Shown here piece by piece: positions 35,994 through 46,636 of a stretch of DNA of 64,000 nt. Origin of the DNA: Jannaschia marina. GTDB lineage: Bacteria; Pseudomonadota; Alphaproteobacteria; Rhodobacterales; Rhodobacteraceae. Both the position numbers and the translations under genes were made by a program. The notes under the pieces were generated by a model. It saw only the letters and a program-made list of their open reading frames with translations, searched no databases and was not told the origin of the DNA. Positions within the stretch are counted from its first letter, which is position 1; every line of letters begins with the position of its first letter. The stretch covers positions 1 through 64,000 of the forward strand of contig NZ_JABVAX010000001.1 in assembly GCF_013404595.1 (NCBI RefSeq). The letters run 5' to 3'.

Positions 35994-37745
35994 CTACTCT
36001 CCGATGGCCATACCCTCGCGCCGTGGGTCCGCCCCGCCTTCCAGCGTCTCGCCTACCGCGATCACATGCAGGCCGGAGGTCAGGTCGCGGACGTTTACCT
36101 CGAACCCGAGTTCGGTCAGCGGCTCCGCCAGCGCCTCGGCCGACGTGCCCGCCTCCAGGTCATAGGTGCCGAAGCGGTTGACCAGATGCGGCAACGCGAC
36201 GGCCTGCTGCACGTCCATCCCCCAGTCCATGTGCGCGATGATCGTCTTCGCGACATAGCCGATGATCCGGCTGCCCCCGGGCGAGCCGACGACGAGCACC
36301 GGCTCCCCGTCCTGCATCACGATGGTGGGTGACATCGACGACCGGGGCCGCTTGCCCGGCTCCACGCGGTTGGCGATGGGCACCCCCTCGTCGTGCGTGC
36401 GGAAACTGAAGTCGGTCAGCTCGTTGTTGAGGAGGAAACCGCCCGGCGCGAAGAGGCGGGAGCCGAAGCCGTTCTCGATCGTCGTGGTCATCGAGAGCGC
36501 GTTGCCCGCCGCGTCGACGATCGAGATATGCGAGGTCGAGGGCAATTCGAGGCTCTGATCGTCGGCCCAGTGCAGCGCGGCGTGATCGAAGGGCGGATTG
36601 CCCGGCTCCACCTCGGTCAGCGCCATGTCTCCGGCCAGAAGCTCCGCCCGTTCGGCGAGGTAGGCGGGGTCGACCAGCCCGGCGGTCGGCACGGGCACGA
36701 AGTCGCTGTCGGCCATGTAGCGGCCGCGGTCGGCGAAGGCGAGGCGCGAGGCATCGCCGATCAGCCGCCAGGCTTCCGGGCTGTCGGGGCCCATCGCGGC
36801 GAGGTCGAAGCCTTCGAGGAGCCCGAGGATCTGCCCGACCGTCAGCGCGCCCGACGACGGTGGTCCCATCCCGCAGACCTCCGCCCCGCGATAGGGTGCG
36901 CAGACGGCCGCGCGCTCCTTCACGGTGTAGGCCTCCATATCGTCCATCGACAGGACACCCGGCTGTGCCGCGCCGCGCACGGTGGCCACCACACCCTCGG
37001 CGATCTCGCCCTCGTAGAAGGCATCCGCCCCCTCGGCCGCGATGGCCCTGAGCGTCGCGCCATAGGCCGGATTGCGCAGGGTCTCGCCCTTCTGCAGCGG
37101 CTGGCCGTTCGGCAGGAAATAGGCGGCCGTCGCCTCCGAGGAGGAGAGCCGCTCCTGGTCCTCGGTCACCAGCATCGACAGGCGCAGCGAGACCGGAAAG
37201 CCCTCCTCCGCATGGCCGATCGCGTCGGTGAAGAGGCTGCGCCAGTTGAGCGTGCCCCATCTGCGGTGCGCTTCCTCCATCAGCATCGGCGTTCCGGGCG
37301 TACCGACCGACAGGCCGCCGACGACAGCGTCGAAGAAGCCCATCGGCTCGCCCGCGTCGTCGAGGAAGAGCTTGGGGGTCGCGGCGATCGGCGCGGTCTC
37401 GCGGCCGTCGAGCGTCGTGACCTCGCCCGTCTCGGCGTCGTAGTAGACGAGGAAGGCCCCGCCGCCGAGGCCCGAGGATTGCGGCTCGACGAGGCCCAGG
37501 ACGGCCTGCACGGCGACCATGGCATCCGCCGCGCTGCCGCCCCGGCGCAGGACGGCGGCCCCCGCCTCGCTCGCCAGCGGGTTGGCCGCGGCGACCATCC
37601 AGGTCTCGGAGGTGACGGGCGCGCTCGTCTCGACGGCGAGCCCGGTCCCGGCCTCGGGGGCGACGGCGTCGGCCGCCTCCTGCGCGAGGGCGGTTGCGGG
37701 CAGCAGAAAGGCAAGCGTCAGGGTTGGCGGCAGGGCAATGCGCAT
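35994..37745 (-). CDS. ggt: gamma-glutamyltransferase
   Basis: An Ntn hydrolase that cleaves the gamma-glutamyl bond of glutathione in the periplasm. Signal peptide MRIALPPTLTLAFLLPATAL, then the family core WMVAAANPLASEAGAAVLRR and SSGLGGGAFLVYYD. The autoprocessing nucleophile is Thr404 in LPSTSHISIVD, at the start of the small subunit; PGKRPRSSMSPTIVMQDGEP follows and contributes to substrate binding. Length 583 residues is typical. It is followed on the same strand by nothing; the MFS gene lies 60 bp upstream and may share a transcript. Confidence 0.94.
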   Translation of the reverse strand: MRIALPPTLTLAFLLPATALAQEAADAVAPEAGTGLAVETSAPVTSETWMVAAANPLASEAGAAVLRRGGSAADAMVAVQAVLGLVEPQSSGLGGGAFLVYYDAETGEVTTLDGRETAPIAATPKLFLDDAGEPMGFFDAVVGGLSVGTPGTPMLMEEAHRRWGTLNWRSLFTDAIGHAEEGFPVSLRLSMLVTEDQERLSSSEATAAYFLPNGQPLQKGETLRNPAYGATLRAIAAEGADAFYEGEIAEGVVATVRGAAQPGVLSMDDMEAYTVKERAAVCAPYRGAEVCGMGPPSSGALTVGQILGLLEGFDLAAMGPDSPEAWRLIGDASRLAFADRGRYMADSDFVPVPTAGLVDPAYLAERAELLAGDMALTEVEPGNPPFDHAALHWADDQSLELPSTSHISIVDAAGNALSMTTTIENGFGSRLFAPGGFLLNNELTDFSFRTHDEGVPIANRVEPGKRPRSSMSPTIVMQDGEPVLVVGSPGGSRIIGYVAKTIIAHMDWGMDVQQAVALPHLVNRFGTYDLEAGTSAEALAEPLTELGFEVNVRDLTSGLHVIAVGETLEGGADPRREGMAIGE

Positions 37746-37805
37746 CAGGATTCTCCCGGTTGTGATGGAGAAGAGCATGACGCGAATTGACCCGAGGGCA
37801 AGCGC

Positions 37806-39038
37806 TCAGGCTGTGCGCAGGCGCAAAGGCACTTCCTTCACCGGCAGGTGGACGATGGCCGACAGGAGCCCCACGCCGACGCCGACCCACCAGACGGCGA
37901 CGTAGCTCCCGGTCGCGTCGTAGAGCGTGCCGCCCAGCCAGACGCCGAGGAAACTGCCCAGCTGGTGCGAGAAGAAGACGAGCCCGTAGAGCGTGCCCAT
38001 GTAGCGCAGCCCGTAGATATGCGCGACGAGCCCGCTCGTCAGCGGCACGGTTGCCAGCCAGAGCGCGCCCATGGCCACGGAAAAGAGGATAACCGAGAAG
38101 GGCGTGATCGGCAGCGCGATGAAGAGCGCGGCGACGATCGTGCGGCCCATGTAGATGCCCGCCAGCAGGTACTTTCGCGAATACCGCTTGCCGAGGTAGC
38201 CCGCATAGAGCGTACCCGCGATATTGGCGAGCCCGATGAGCGAGATCGAGACCGCGCCGAGTGCCGAGGTCGTGGTGATGCCCATGGAATAGAGTGTCGT
38301 GCCCGGCTCGATCGGGCCGCACATCTCGGTCACGAGGGCGGGGAAATGGGCGGTGATGAACGCCAGCTGATACCCGCAGGAGAAGAAGCCGACGAAGATG
38401 AGCGCATAGGAGGGGTCGCGGAAGGCCTTGCCGAGGATCGAACCGAGGCTCTCCTCGAGTTCGGCCTTGGTCGCCGTCGGCGCGCGCATCATCGGCAGCG
38501 CCAGCAGCGACAGGCCGACGACGGCGGCGAAGATCACGAAGACCTCCTGCCAGGAGTAGAAGGCGAGGAGGTATTCCGCCGCCGGTGCCCCGACCACCTG
38601 GCCGGCGGAGCCCGCGGCGGTGGCGATGGCGAGCGCCATGGAGCGGTTCTCGTCCGAGGCGGCGCGGCCGACGATCGCCAGGATGACGCCGAAACCCATG
38701 CCCGCGATGCCGAAGCCCACGAGGATTTCCAGCAGCTGGTGCGCCTCGGGCGAGGTCGCCCCGGCCGAGAGCACGAGGCCCGCGGCATAGCAGATCACGC
38801 CGAGCACGATGGCCTTGCGGTCGCCGAAGCGGTCGGCGATGGCCCCGAAGATCGGCTGCCCGACGCCCCAGGCGAGGTTCTGGATGGCGATGGCGAGCGA
38901 GAATTCCGCCCTGGGCCAGCCGAACTCCGCCGCGATCGGGATCTGGAACACGCCGAAGCTCGCGCGGATGGCGAAGCCGATCAGCAGGACGATGCAGCCT
39001 GCGATCAGGACGGGCGTTATCAGGCGGTCGGTCTGCAT
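37806..39038 (-). CDS. MFS transporter
   Basis: A 410-residue, twelve-helix major facilitator protein. The A-type loop IFGAIADRFGDRKAIVLG between helices 2 and 3 is clear, and the long central cytoplasmic loop (MRAPTATKAELEESLGSILG) divides the halves. The N-terminus SFGVFQIPIAAEFGWPRAEF, then SLAIAIQNLAWG, is typical of the monocarboxylate/oxalate-formate-antiporter-like group. Substrate unknown. It is upstream of ggt on the same strand. Confidence 0.9.
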   Translation of the reverse strand: MQTDRLITPVLIAGCIVLLIGFAIRASFGVFQIPIAAEFGWPRAEFSLAIAIQNLAWGVGQPIFGAIADRFGDRKAIVLGVICYAAGLVLSAGATSPEAHQLLEILVGFGIAGMGFGVILAIVGRAASDENRSMALAIATAAGSAGQVVGAPAAEYLLAFYSWQEVFVIFAAVVGLSLLALPMMRAPTATKAELEESLGSILGKAFRDPSYALIFVGFFSCGYQLAFITAHFPALVTEMCGPIEPGTTLYSMGITTTSALGAVSISLIGLANIAGTLYAGYLGKRYSRKYLLAGIYMGRTIVAALFIALPITPFSVILFSVAMGALWLATVPLTSGLVAHIYGLRYMGTLYGLVFFSHQLGSFLGVWLGGTLYDATGSYVAVWWVGVGVGLLSAIVHLPVKEVPLRLRTA

Positions 39039-39160
39039 GGCGCGGCTCCGGTCGGCGTCCGGGCAGTCTCGCGACAGGTCCGGCTCCGGTCAAATCAGAA
39101 AACGTGGGGCTCGCATCAGGATCGTTGAACTGTCGATGCGGGGCGGCTAGCTCGGATCGC

Positions 39161-40225
39161 ATGAAGCTCCACGAGATCTATGCCGCCCGCGTGGCCGAGG
39201 GCACGCTGACCGCCGACCCCGCGCAAGAGGCGGCGCTTGCTCCCCTCGAGGAGGTGCGCCAGGCCCTGACCGCCGCGCCGCCGAAGAAGCGGGGCCTGTT
39301 CTCGCGCAAGGCCCCCGCGCCCGAGGGACCGATGGGCTGCTACCTCTGGGGCGGCGTCGGTCGGGGCAAGTCGATGCTGATGGACCTCTTTCACGAGGCC
39401 GCGCCGGTGCCCTCCCGCCGCGTCCACTTCCATGCCTTCATGCAGGAGGTGCACGACGGGATGCATGCGGCCCGCAAGCGCGGGGTCGAGGATGCGCTGA
39501 CGCCGGTGGCTGACGCGATCATCGAGGGCACCCGCGTGCTCTGTTTCGACGAGATGCAGATCACGGACATCACCGATGCGATGATCGTCGGCCGCCTCTT
39601 CGAGAAGCTCTTCGCCGCCGGCGTCCGGGTGGTGACGACATCGAACCGCGTTCCCGACGACCTCTACAAGGACGGTCTCAACCGCGCGCTCTTCCTGCCG
39701 TTCATCGCCCTCCTGAAGGAGCGGATGATCGTGCACGAACTGGTGGCGGCGCGCGACTACCGGCAGGACAGGCTTGGCGACGAGCAGGTCTATTTCCTGG
39801 GCGGGGGCGATCTCGACGAGATCTGGCGGCGGCTGACCGATGGCCGGTCCGAGGGGCTGACGCTCAAGGTGAAGGGCCGCGAGCTGCGGCTCGACGACTT
39901 CCAGTCGGGGGTCGCGCGGGCGTCGTTCGACCGACTCTGCGGCCGCTCGCTGGGCGCGGGCGACTACCTTGCCTTGGCGCAATCGGTCCGCGTGCTCCTG
40001 CTGACCGATGTGCCGCGCCTCGGCCGGGCGCAGAACAACGAGGCGAAGCGGTTCGTCACGCTGATCGACGCGCTCTACGAGGCGAAGGTCCGGCTCATCG
40101 TCTCGGCCGCGGCGGAGCCGGAGGCGCTCTACGAGGCGGGAGAGGGCCGGTTCGAGTTCGACCGCACCGCCTCGCGCCTGCGGGAGATGCAGGCCGCGGA
40201 CTGGGCGAGGGATCGCGCGGCCTGA
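39161..40225 (+). CDS. zapE: cell division protein ZapE (AFG1-like ATPase)
   Basis: A 354-residue P-loop ATPase. Walker A is GGVGRGKS (64-71), Walker B is VLCFDEMQITDI, and the sensor TTSNRVPDDLYKDGLNRALF follows; the HFHAFMQEVHDGMH segment is a family hallmark. ZapE/AFG1 proteins associate with the Z ring in bacteria and with respiratory complex quality control in mitochondria. The ATG at 39161 gives the family-like start MKLHEIYAARVAEGTL. It is divergent from the MFS gene. Confidence 0.94.
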   Translation: MKLHEIYAARVAEGTLTADPAQEAALAPLEEVRQALTAAPPKKRGLFSRKAPAPEGPMGCYLWGGVGRGKSMLMDLFHEAAPVPSRRVHFHAFMQEVHDGMHAARKRGVEDALTPVADAIIEGTRVLCFDEMQITDITDAMIVGRLFEKLFAAGVRVVTTSNRVPDDLYKDGLNRALFLPFIALLKERMIVHELVAARDYRQDRLGDEQVYFLGGGDLDEIWRRLTDGRSEGLTLKVKGRELRLDDFQSGVARASFDRLCGRSLGAGDYLALAQSVRVLLLTDVPRLGRAQNNEAKRFVTLIDALYEAKVRLIVSAAAEPEALYEAGEGRFEFDRTASRLREMQAADWARDRAA

Positions 40226-40525
40226 CCACCCGCCTTCCCCCGCGTCTCATCCGAGTATTTGGAAAGCGGAGAAGGCCGGTTTGTTTCAAATCGTCCGCAG
40301 TTCTCACGCCGGCGGGAGAACGGGGTCGCGGGCCGTGAGGGCGGTGCGGGACGGCGGGCGATCTGTGCGTGGACGCACGCATATCGCGCCATCCTCACGC
40401 GTCCGTTCATTGAAGGTGATGAACCCCACCCGTAAATCTCTTCCATCGGCGGGGCACACCGCCCCGCACCCCCCAACCGGACCCGCCGCAACCACAGGGT
40501 CCACCGCATCAAAAGGACCAAGACC
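40226..40525. other. 300-bp intergenic stretch
   Basis: This begins with one copy of the ATTTGGAAAGCGGAGAAG intergenic repeat (40249-40274). The rest leads into the small secreted protein gene; a ribosome site AAGGA lies at about 40510. No other structure or gene was recognised, and the promoter is not obvious. Confidence 0.4.
40249..40274 (+). repeat. intergenic repeat copy (CCGAGTATTTGGAAAGCGGAGAAG)
   Basis: ATCCGAGTATTTGGAAAGCG and the following GAGAAG form one of four related sequences found just after gene ends in this window (others near 35941, 49436 and 55321). Here it follows zapE by about 24 bp. Confidence 0.5.
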
Positions 40526-40861
40526 ATGAAAACCCTCATCGCTTCCGCCCTCGTCGCCACCGCCGCCCTCGCCGCCCCGGCCGCGGCCCAGGTCGCCCAA
40601 GGCCCCGCCGCCGCGATCGCCCATTTCAACGCCGATTTCGACACGCAGGACGGCGTCCGCGTGCTCAAGTCGGGCGGCAATGGCGTCACCGTCTCGACCC
40701 GCTCGGGCGGCACCGGCGCGGCCTTCGACCTCTTCAACGGCCAGGCCGACAGCCAGGACGGCGTCCGGGGCCTGAACGGCGCGACGGCCTATTCGGGCGC
40801 GCCCAGCGTCGGCGGCGACATCTTCGACCGCATCCGCGCCGAGAGCGCCGAGGGCGAGTAA
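40526..40861 (+). CDS. hypothetical small secreted protein with internal repeat
   Basis: 111 residues with a clean signal peptide MKTLIASALVATAALAAPAA-AQ. The mature part is Gly/Asp/Ser-rich and contains two copies of a short unit, FDTQDGVRVL and ADSQDGVRGLNG, about 35 residues apart. Resembles small periplasmic proteins common in Rhodobacteraceae; function unknown. A strong bidirectional terminator follows. AAGGA eight bases before the ATG supports the start. Confidence 0.75.
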   Translation: MKTLIASALVATAALAAPAAAQVAQGPAAAIAHFNADFDTQDGVRVLKSGGNGVTVSTRSGGTGAAFDLFNGQADSQDGVRGLNGATAYSGAPSVGGDIFDRIRAESAEGE

Positions 40862-40921
40862 CCGGCCTTCCGCAACGCCGGTTGTTTTCTCCCCCGTTTT
40901 CCAAGGTGCGTTGCGGCACGG

Positions 40922-40958
40922 ACGCCCCCCGGCCGGTCTGACCGGCGGGGGGCGTTCT
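40922..40958. terminator. strong bidirectional terminator
   Basis: ACGCCCCCCGGCCGGT-CTG-ACCGGCGGGGGGCGT is a 15-pair stem with a single bulged G (40931) and a 3-base loop, followed by TCTCATGTG on the plus strand. It lies between two convergent genes and includes the stop region of the minus-strand one. Confidence 0.75.
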
Positions 40959-41482
40959 CATGTGTGGGATCGGGGGATCGGAAGCGCCGACATCGGCAAG
41001 GGTCCGCAGGGCGTGTCGGGATTGGGTGAGATCGCCAGCGGTGTGTCGGGCGCAATGCCGGATTCGTCGATGAAGACCCCGTTCACGCAGACGTCCTGCG
41101 CCCGGTTGCCGCCGTTGAAGCCGAAACCCGGATTGCCGCAATCGGTGGCCGTGCCGTCGGCGTTCCACTCCTGGTAGGTGCCGTCCTCGGGATAGCCGCC
41201 CATCGGAAAGGCCATCGTGCGCGTATTGAACCGCAGGGTGAAGGAAGTATCCGGCGTCAGGTCCTTCATCGACCATTCGCCGAGGTAGGTCTCGCCCCGC
41301 CAGCCGGTGATGCCGAAACCCGTCACCGTGTTCTCGGTCAGGAGCCAGCCCTCTGCGGTATCGGGATAGCTGATGTAGCCCTCGATCCGGTAGTCGTTCG
41401 CCCCGATCCAGCAGAAGACATGGGTCGCGGCGGTGGCCTGAAACGGCATGGCGAGGGCGGCGAGGAGAAGGGGCAGGCGCAT
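40958..41482 (-). CDS. hypothetical secreted protein
   Basis: 174 residues with a signal peptide (MRLPLLLAALAMPFQATAA). The mature part contains four Cys (HVFCWIG, ATDCGNPG, QDVCVNG, DTPCGPL) and a lipocalin/beta-sandwich-like strand pattern (RIEGYISYPDTAEGWLLTEN, YLGEWSMKDL, SFTLRFNTRTMAF). The family is not recognised by name; proteins of this type are frequent in Rhodobacteraceae. Periplasmic location expected. Confidence 0.7.
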   Translation of the reverse strand: MRLPLLLAALAMPFQATAATHVFCWIGANDYRIEGYISYPDTAEGWLLTENTVTGFGITGWRGETYLGEWSMKDLTPDTSFTLRFNTRTMAFPMGGYPEDGTYQEWNADGTATDCGNPGFGFNGGNRAQDVCVNGVFIDESGIAPDTPLAISPNPDTPCGPLPMSALPIPRSHT

Positions 41483-41523
41483 GACGCGTTTTTGCGTCGG
41501 ATGGCCCGGAGGATCAACGCCCG

Positions 41524-42789
41524 TCAGCCGTTCTCGCGCAGGATGTGGCCCGCGAGGTAGAGCGACCCGCAGATCAGGATGCGGGCATCAGGCACCTGCG
41601 CGGTGATCCTTGCGATGGCGTCCGCGACGCTTCTGGCGACGCTTGCATCAAGTCCCGCACGGGCGGCGGCGGCGCAGGTATCCGACGCCGGAAGCGTATT
41701 GGCTTCGCCCGGGATGGACACCGCGTGAAGAAGCGTGGCCCGTTCGGCCAGCGGGGCCATGTAGCCCGAGGCGTCCTTGGTGTTCAGCATCCCGCAGACG
41801 AGATGCAGCGGCCGGTCGGGCAGGCGGCCAAGCGCCTCGGCCAGCGCAGCCCCAGCGGCGGGGTTGTGCCCACCGTCGAGCCAGAGCTCCGCCGCGCCGG
41901 CCAGATCGACGAGCGGCCCGTGCCGCAGGCGTTGCAGCCGGGCGGGCCACTGCGCATTGATCATCGCAGCCTCGGCCCCCGCGGCGCGGTCGAGCACACG
42001 GAGCGCGGCGATAGCCATGCCGGCGTTCTGAACCTGATGCGCGCCGATGAGCCGTGGCAGGGGGAGATCCATCAGGCCGCTCTCGTCCTGGAAGATCAGG
42101 CGTCCGGCCTCCTCGGTGACGTGCCAATGCTGGCCGTGGACGAGGAGCGGTGCGCCAAGCCGTGCGGCGCGGGCCTCGATGACCTCGCGCGCGGCGTCCT
42201 CCTGCGGACCGACGACGCAGGGCACGCCGCGTTTCAGGATGCCCGCCTTCTCGCCCGCGATGGCGGCGAGCGTGTCGCCGAGGAAGGCCTCGTGGTCCAT
42301 CGAGATGGGTGTGATGACTGTGAGCCGCGGGTCGATCACGTTGGTCGCATCCAGCCGTCCGCCGAGGCCGACTTCCAGCAGGGTCCAGTCGGCGGGCGTG
42401 CGCGCGAAGGCGAGGAAAGCGGCGCAGGTCGTGATCTCGAAGAAGGTGATCGATTTGCCACCGTTCGCGCGCTCGCAGTCTTCAAGGAGTGCCGCAAGCT
42501 CGGCCTCGTCGATGAGATCGCCCGCGAGGCGGATGCGCTCGTGGAAGCGCGCGAGGTGCGGGGAGGTATAGGCGTGGACGCGGTCGCCCGCGCCTTCGAG
42601 CCCCGCGCGCAGCATGGCCTGGGTGGAGCCCTTGCCGTTTGTGCCCGCGATGTGGACGACGGGGGGAATGCGACGCTCCGGGTGATCGAGCGCGGCCAGG
42701 AGGTCGTGGACCCGGTCGAGCACGAGGTCGATCACCTTGGGATGCAGCGCCATCAACCTGTCGAGGATGACGTCGGAGCCAGTGCTCAC
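41524..42789 (-). CDS. folC: bifunctional dihydrofolate synthase/folylpolyglutamate synthase
   Basis: FolC adds glutamate to dihydropteroate and then extends the polyglutamate tail of folates. The P-loop is [11 protein letters not shown] (49-55 core), followed by [20 protein letters not shown], the omega-loop/active region [15 protein letters not shown] and [15 protein letters not shown]. The C-terminal domain carries [17 protein letters not shown]. 421 residues is normal. It starts at a GTG overlapping the accD stop, the usual accD-folC arrangement. Confidence 0.95.
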   Translation of the reverse strand: MSTGSDVILDRLMALHPKVIDLVLDRVHDLLAALDHPERRIPPVVHIAGTNGKGSTQAMLRAGLEGAGDRVHAYTSPHLARFHERIRLAGDLIDEAELAALLEDCERANGGKSITFFEITTCAAFLAFARTPADWTLLEVGLGGRLDATNVIDPRLTVITPISMDHEAFLGDTLAAIAGEKAGILKRGVPCVVGPQEDAAREVIEARAARLGAPLLVHGQHWHVTEEAGRLIFQDESGLMDLPLPRLIGAHQVQNAGMAIAALRVLDRAAGAEAAMINAQWPARLQRLRHGPLVDLAGAAELWLDGGHNPAAGAALAEALGRLPDRPLHLVCGMLNTKDASGYMAPLAERATLLHAVSIPGEANTLPASDTCAAAARAGLDASVARSVADAIARITAQVPDARILICGSLYLAGHILRENG

Positions 42790-43760
42790 GTCGTCTTGTC
42801 GCCGTCCGCGGCGGGGGCGGGTGTGGCCTCCACCGTTTCCTCGACGGCCTGAACGGCCTCGGCCAGCGCCTCGTCCTGGATGGGGGCAGGCAGGTCGCCG
42901 TAGACGATGGGGCCTTCGCCCGTCAGCATCCGCAGGATCGTGGCCAGTTCGTCCCGCTGCTCGCCCCGCGGGGTCACGCGGTCGAGCATACCGTGATCGA
43001 GCAGGTATTCGGCGCGCTGGAAACCCTCGGGCAGCGTCTCGCGGATGGTCTGCTCGATGACACGGGGACCGGCGAAGCAGATGAGCGCGTTCGGCTCGGC
43101 GATCTGGACGTCGCCCAGCATCGCGTAGGAGGCGGTGACGCCGCCGGTCGTCGGGTGGGTCAGCACGACGATGTAGGGCAGCCCCGCCTCTTTCAGCATC
43201 TCGACCGCGACGGTCGTGCGCGGCATTTGCATCAGGCTCAGGATCCCCTCCTGCATGCGCGCGCCCCCGGCGGCGGAAAAGAGGATCAGTGGCCGGCCGA
43301 GGGCGACGGCGCGTTCGGCGGCGGCGATGATCGCGTTGCCGACGTACATGCCCATGGACCCGGCCATGAAGCTGAAGTCCTGGCAGGCGGCGACGACGGG
43401 CGTGCGGTGGATCTCGCCCTCGACGACGAGCATCGCTTCCGTCTCGCCCGAGGCCTTCTGTGCGGCCTTCAGGCGGTCGGGATACTTCTTCTGGTCACGG
43501 AAGCGCAGCGGGTCGTCGATGGGCTTCGGGACCGCGACATCGGTGAAAACCCCGCCGTCGAAGAGCGCGTTGAACCGCTCCCGCGGGGTGATGTTCATGT
43601 GATGGCCGCAGTTGGTGCAGACCTGAAGGTTGTCGGCCAGCTCGCGGTGGAAGAGCATGGTGCCGCATTCGTCGCATTTGGTCCAAAGGTTCTCGGGCAC
43701 CTCCCGACGGGAGAAGAGCGAGTTGATCTTCGGGCGGACGTAGTTCGAAATCCAGTTCAT
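42786..43760 (-). CDS. accD: acetyl-CoA carboxylase carboxyltransferase subunit beta
   Basis: AccD forms, with AccA, the carboxyltransferase that makes malonyl-CoA. The N-terminal four-Cys zinc finger is Cys29, Cys32, Cys48, Cys51 (KCDECGT and CTNCGHH). The crotonase-like core includes [39 protein letters not shown] and [21 protein letters not shown] 40-residue acidic/Pro-rich C-terminal tail follows ([15 protein letters not shown]). 324 residues. Confidence 0.96.
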   Translation of the reverse strand: MNWISNYVRPKINSLFSRREVPENLWTKCDECGTMLFHRELADNLQVCTNCGHHMNITPRERFNALFDGGVFTDVAVPKPIDDPLRFRDQKKYPDRLKAAQKASGETEAMLVVEGEIHRTPVVAACQDFSFMAGSMGMYVGNAIIAAAERAVALGRPLILFSAAGGARMQEGILSLMQMPRTTVAVEMLKEAGLPYIVVLTHPTTGGVTASYAMLGDVQIAEPNALICFAGPRVIEQTIRETLPEGFQRAEYLLDHGMLDRVTPRGEQRDELATILRMLTGEGPIVYGDLPAPIQDEALAEAVQAVEETVEATPAPAADGDKTT

Positions 43761-43831
43761 GGGGTCCCCGCGGCTCGTCAGGTCGAGATAGCGATGGGTC
43801 GCGGCGATTGCAAATGGCCCGGACGCGCGGC

Positions 43832-44728
43832 TCAGACGGTCGCGGGCCGGCGTCGGCGGGCGATCCAGAGGCGGATGCAGGCCCAGACGATCACCGTCAC
43901 CAGCATCTCCTGCCACAGCAGCGGGCTTCGCAGCGAAAGCGCCTCGGCGGTGAAGGGCGTCGTGTAGAGGGCGAGGCCCGACATGTTGCCCTTGAGCGAG
44001 ACGATCAGGAAGGCGGAGCAGTTGTTGAGGAAATGCAGCCCCCAGGCCAGACCGATTGAGCCCGTGACCCGCGTGAGGTCTGCCGCGAGCAGGCCGAAGA
44101 GCGTCGGTGGCAGGACCATCCAGGCCTTCTCGAGGCCAGCAGTCGGATCGAGATGGATCACGCCGAAGAGGATGGCCGGGAAGACCATCCAGGCCAGGGG
44201 GCTCCGGAAGCGGGCGGCGAGTTGCTGTTGCAGGTAGCCGCGAAACGCGAGCTCTTCCGCGCCCGTCTGGATCAGGATCGCGACGAGCGCGATCGGCAGG
44301 AACGTCAGGAAGAGCGTGAGCGGCGTGTTGGGTTCGGGGGTGAACGACATCGGCAGGAGCAGCCCGACGACGAGGTAGATCGCGCCCGCGATCCCCGTGG
44401 CGAGCGCAAAGTCGCGCCAGAGGTTCGGACCGAAGAGCCCGCGGCCCGGGCGCGCGTGCAGGAGCCGCGCTACCCCGACCGTCGCGGCGAAGGGCGCGGC
44501 GAACATCATCAGGAACATCACGACAAGCGTGGGCGTGCCGCCGGTGGCGAAGAGGCCGAGGTAGCTTGCGCCCTCGTCCGGACCGAGAGCGACGAGCAGG
44601 ATGACGACGATGGCGAAGAAGCCCGCCACATAGGCCGCGGCGATCGTGGCGAAGCCGAGGAGGGTGCGCCACAGTTGTGGTCGCGCACGCGCGGGCGCGA
44701 CGAAGCGATCGAATTCGGCGGTCCACAT
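43832..44728 (-). CDS. CPBP-family intramembrane metalloprotease
   Basis: A 298-residue membrane protein with about eight helices. The three ABI/CPBP motifs are present: EELAFRG (Glu158, Glu159, Arg163), FGVIHLD (His192) and LHFLNN (His232 with the Asn two to four residues on). This is the Rce1-like fold that cleaves in the membrane, often in protein maturation or bacteriocin immunity. The target is unknown. It is divergent from ilvD and lies before accD. Confidence 0.9.
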   Translation of the reverse strand: MWTAEFDRFVAPARARPQLWRTLLGFATIAAAYVAGFFAIVVILLVALGPDEGASYLGLFATGGTPTLVVMFLMMFAAPFAATVGVARLLHARPGRGLFGPNLWRDFALATGIAGAIYLVVGLLLPMSFTPEPNTPLTLFLTFLPIALVAILIQTGAEELAFRGYLQQQLAARFRSPLAWMVFPAILFGVIHLDPTAGLEKAWMVLPPTLFGLLAADLTRVTGSIGLAWGLHFLNNCSAFLIVSLKGNMSGLALYTTPFTAEALSLRSPLLWQEMLVTVIVWACIRLWIARRRRPATV

Positions 44729-44861
44729 GCCCGGGATGCCTTGTGATTGTTATTGTTGTTTCCCCGTTCTTAGACCGCGTGCCACGCCCGGGCAATCGTG
44801 CTTGTCGCCCGTTGTCGCGGCGTCTATCCCCATCCCAAAGGGACAGGAAGGAACCGACGCC

Positions 44862-46625
44862 ATGGCAAAGGCCCCCACCGACAAGACGCATCTGCCGAGC
44901 CGCCACGTGACCGAAGGGCCGGCGCGCGCGCCGCACCGCAGCTATTTCTATGCCATGGGCCTCGGCGAGGCGGAGATCCATCAGCCCTGGGTCGGCGTTG
45001 CCACCTGCTGGAACGAGGCCGCGCCCTGCAACATCGCGCTCAACCGCCAGGCGCAGGCCGTGAAGCTCGGCGTCAAGCAGGGGGGTGGCACCCCGCGGGA
45101 GTTCACGACGATCACCGTCACCGACGGCATCGCCATGGGGCACGAGGGGATGCGGTCGAGCCTCGCCTCGCGCGAGGCCATCGCCGATACGGTCGAGCTG
45201 ACGATGCGGGGGCATTGCTACGACGCGCTCGTGGGTCTTGCCGGCTGCGACAAGTCGCTGCCCGGCATGATGATGGCCATGGTGCGGCTCAACACGCCGT
45301 CGGTCTTCATCTACGGCGGCTCGATCCTGCCGGGGAAGGCCCCTGCCGGGGCGGACGTGCCCGAGCAGTATCGCGACCGCGACCTGACCGTGCAGGACAT
45401 GTTCGAGGCCGTGGGCAACCACCAGGCCGGCAACCTCTCGGACGCGGCGCTCGACATCCTGGAGCGCGTCGCCTGCCCGTCCGCCGGGGCCTGCGGCGGG
45501 CAGTTCACCGCGAACACGATGGCCTGCGTCTCGGAGGCGATCGGCCTCGCGCTGCCCAACTCCTCCGGGGCCCCCGCGCCCTACGAGAGCCGGGATCAGT
45601 ACTCCACCGCGTCGGGTGAGGCAGTCATGCATCTGATCGAGAAGAACATCCGCGCCCGCGACGTGGTGACCCGCAAGTCGCTGGAGAACGCCGCGCGCGT
45701 CGTCGCCTGCACCGGTGGCTCGACCAACGCGGGCCTGCACCTGCCGGCGATCGCCCACGAAGCCGGAATCGACTTCAACCTCCAGGACGTCTGCGACATC
45801 TTCCGCGAGACACCCTACTTCGTCGACCTCAAGCCCGGCGGTCAGTATGTCGCCAAGGATCTCTACGAGGCGGGCGGCGTGCCCGTCGTGATGAAGGAGC
45901 TGCGCAAGGCGGGGCTCATCCACGAGGACTGCATCACCGCCACCGGCAAGACCATCGGCGAGACCTTGGACGAGACGAAGGGCGAGGCCGACGGCAAGGT
46001 CATTTATCCGGTCGAAACGCCGATCACCAAGACCGGCGGCGTCGTCGGCCTGATGGGCAACCTCGCGCCTGAGGGCGCCATCGTGAAGGTCGCCGGCATG
46101 GAGGCGCAGCACCAGATCTTCACCGGCCCGGCCCGCTGTTTCGAGAGCGAGGAGGACGCCTTCGAGGCCGTGAAGGCCCGCAAGTACGAGGAAGGCGAGG
46201 TCATCGTTATCCGCAATGAGGGCCCCGCCGGCGGCCCCGGCATGCGCGAGATGCTGGCGACCACGGCGGCTTTGTCGGGGCAGGGCATGGGCAAGAAGGT
46301 CGCGCTCATCACCGACGGGCGCTTCTCGGGCGCGACGCGCGGGTTCTGCGTGGGCCACGTCGGGCCCGAGGCGGCGCATGGCGGACCGATCGCGCTCCTG
46401 AAGGACGGGGATATCATCACGCTCAACGCCATCGAGGGCACCATTTCAGTCGACCTCTCGGACGAGGAGATGGACGCGCGGCGGGCCGCGTGGTCCGGCC
46501 CGAAGACGACGATCTATGCGTCGGGCGCGCTCTGGAAATACGCGCAGCTCGTCGGCTCGGCGCAGCTCGGGGCCTGCACGCACCCCGGCGCGACGTCCGA
46601 GAGCCACGTCTACATGGACCTCTGA
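44862..46625 (+). CDS. ilvD: dihydroxy-acid dehydratase
   Basis: IlvD makes the 2-keto acids of valine and isoleucine from the dihydroxy acids, using an iron-sulfur cluster and Mg. Key segments are [60 protein letters not shown] (cluster cysteines) and, near the C-terminus, [20 protein letters not shown]. 587 residues is the usual length. The ATG at 44862 has GGAAGGAA ahead; longer in-frame starts are not family-like. Confidence 0.96.
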   Translation: MAKAPTDKTHLPSRHVTEGPARAPHRSYFYAMGLGEAEIHQPWVGVATCWNEAAPCNIALNRQAQAVKLGVKQGGGTPREFTTITVTDGIAMGHEGMRSSLASREAIADTVELTMRGHCYDALVGLAGCDKSLPGMMMAMVRLNTPSVFIYGGSILPGKAPAGADVPEQYRDRDLTVQDMFEAVGNHQAGNLSDAALDILERVACPSAGACGGQFTANTMACVSEAIGLALPNSSGAPAPYESRDQYSTASGEAVMHLIEKNIRARDVVTRKSLENAARVVACTGGSTNAGLHLPAIAHEAGIDFNLQDVCDIFRETPYFVDLKPGGQYVAKDLYEAGGVPVVMKELRKAGLIHEDCITATGKTIGETLDETKGEADGKVIYPVETPITKTGGVVGLMGNLAPEGAIVKVAGMEAQHQIFTGPARCFESEEDAFEAVKARKYEEGEVIVIRNEGPAGGPGMREMLATTAALSGQGMGKKVALITDGRFSGATRGFCVGHVGPEAAHGGPIALLKDGDIITLNAIEGTISVDLSDEEMDARRAAWSGPKTTIYASGALWKYAQLVGSAQLGACTHPGATSESHVYMDL

Positions 46626-46636
46626 GGGCGCCCCCG

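Noticed and set aside
36160..39162. 1000-codon open frame on the minus strand
   Set aside because: An Arg/Gly-rich alternative frame running across ggt and the MFS gene, both of which have clear family motifs in other frames.
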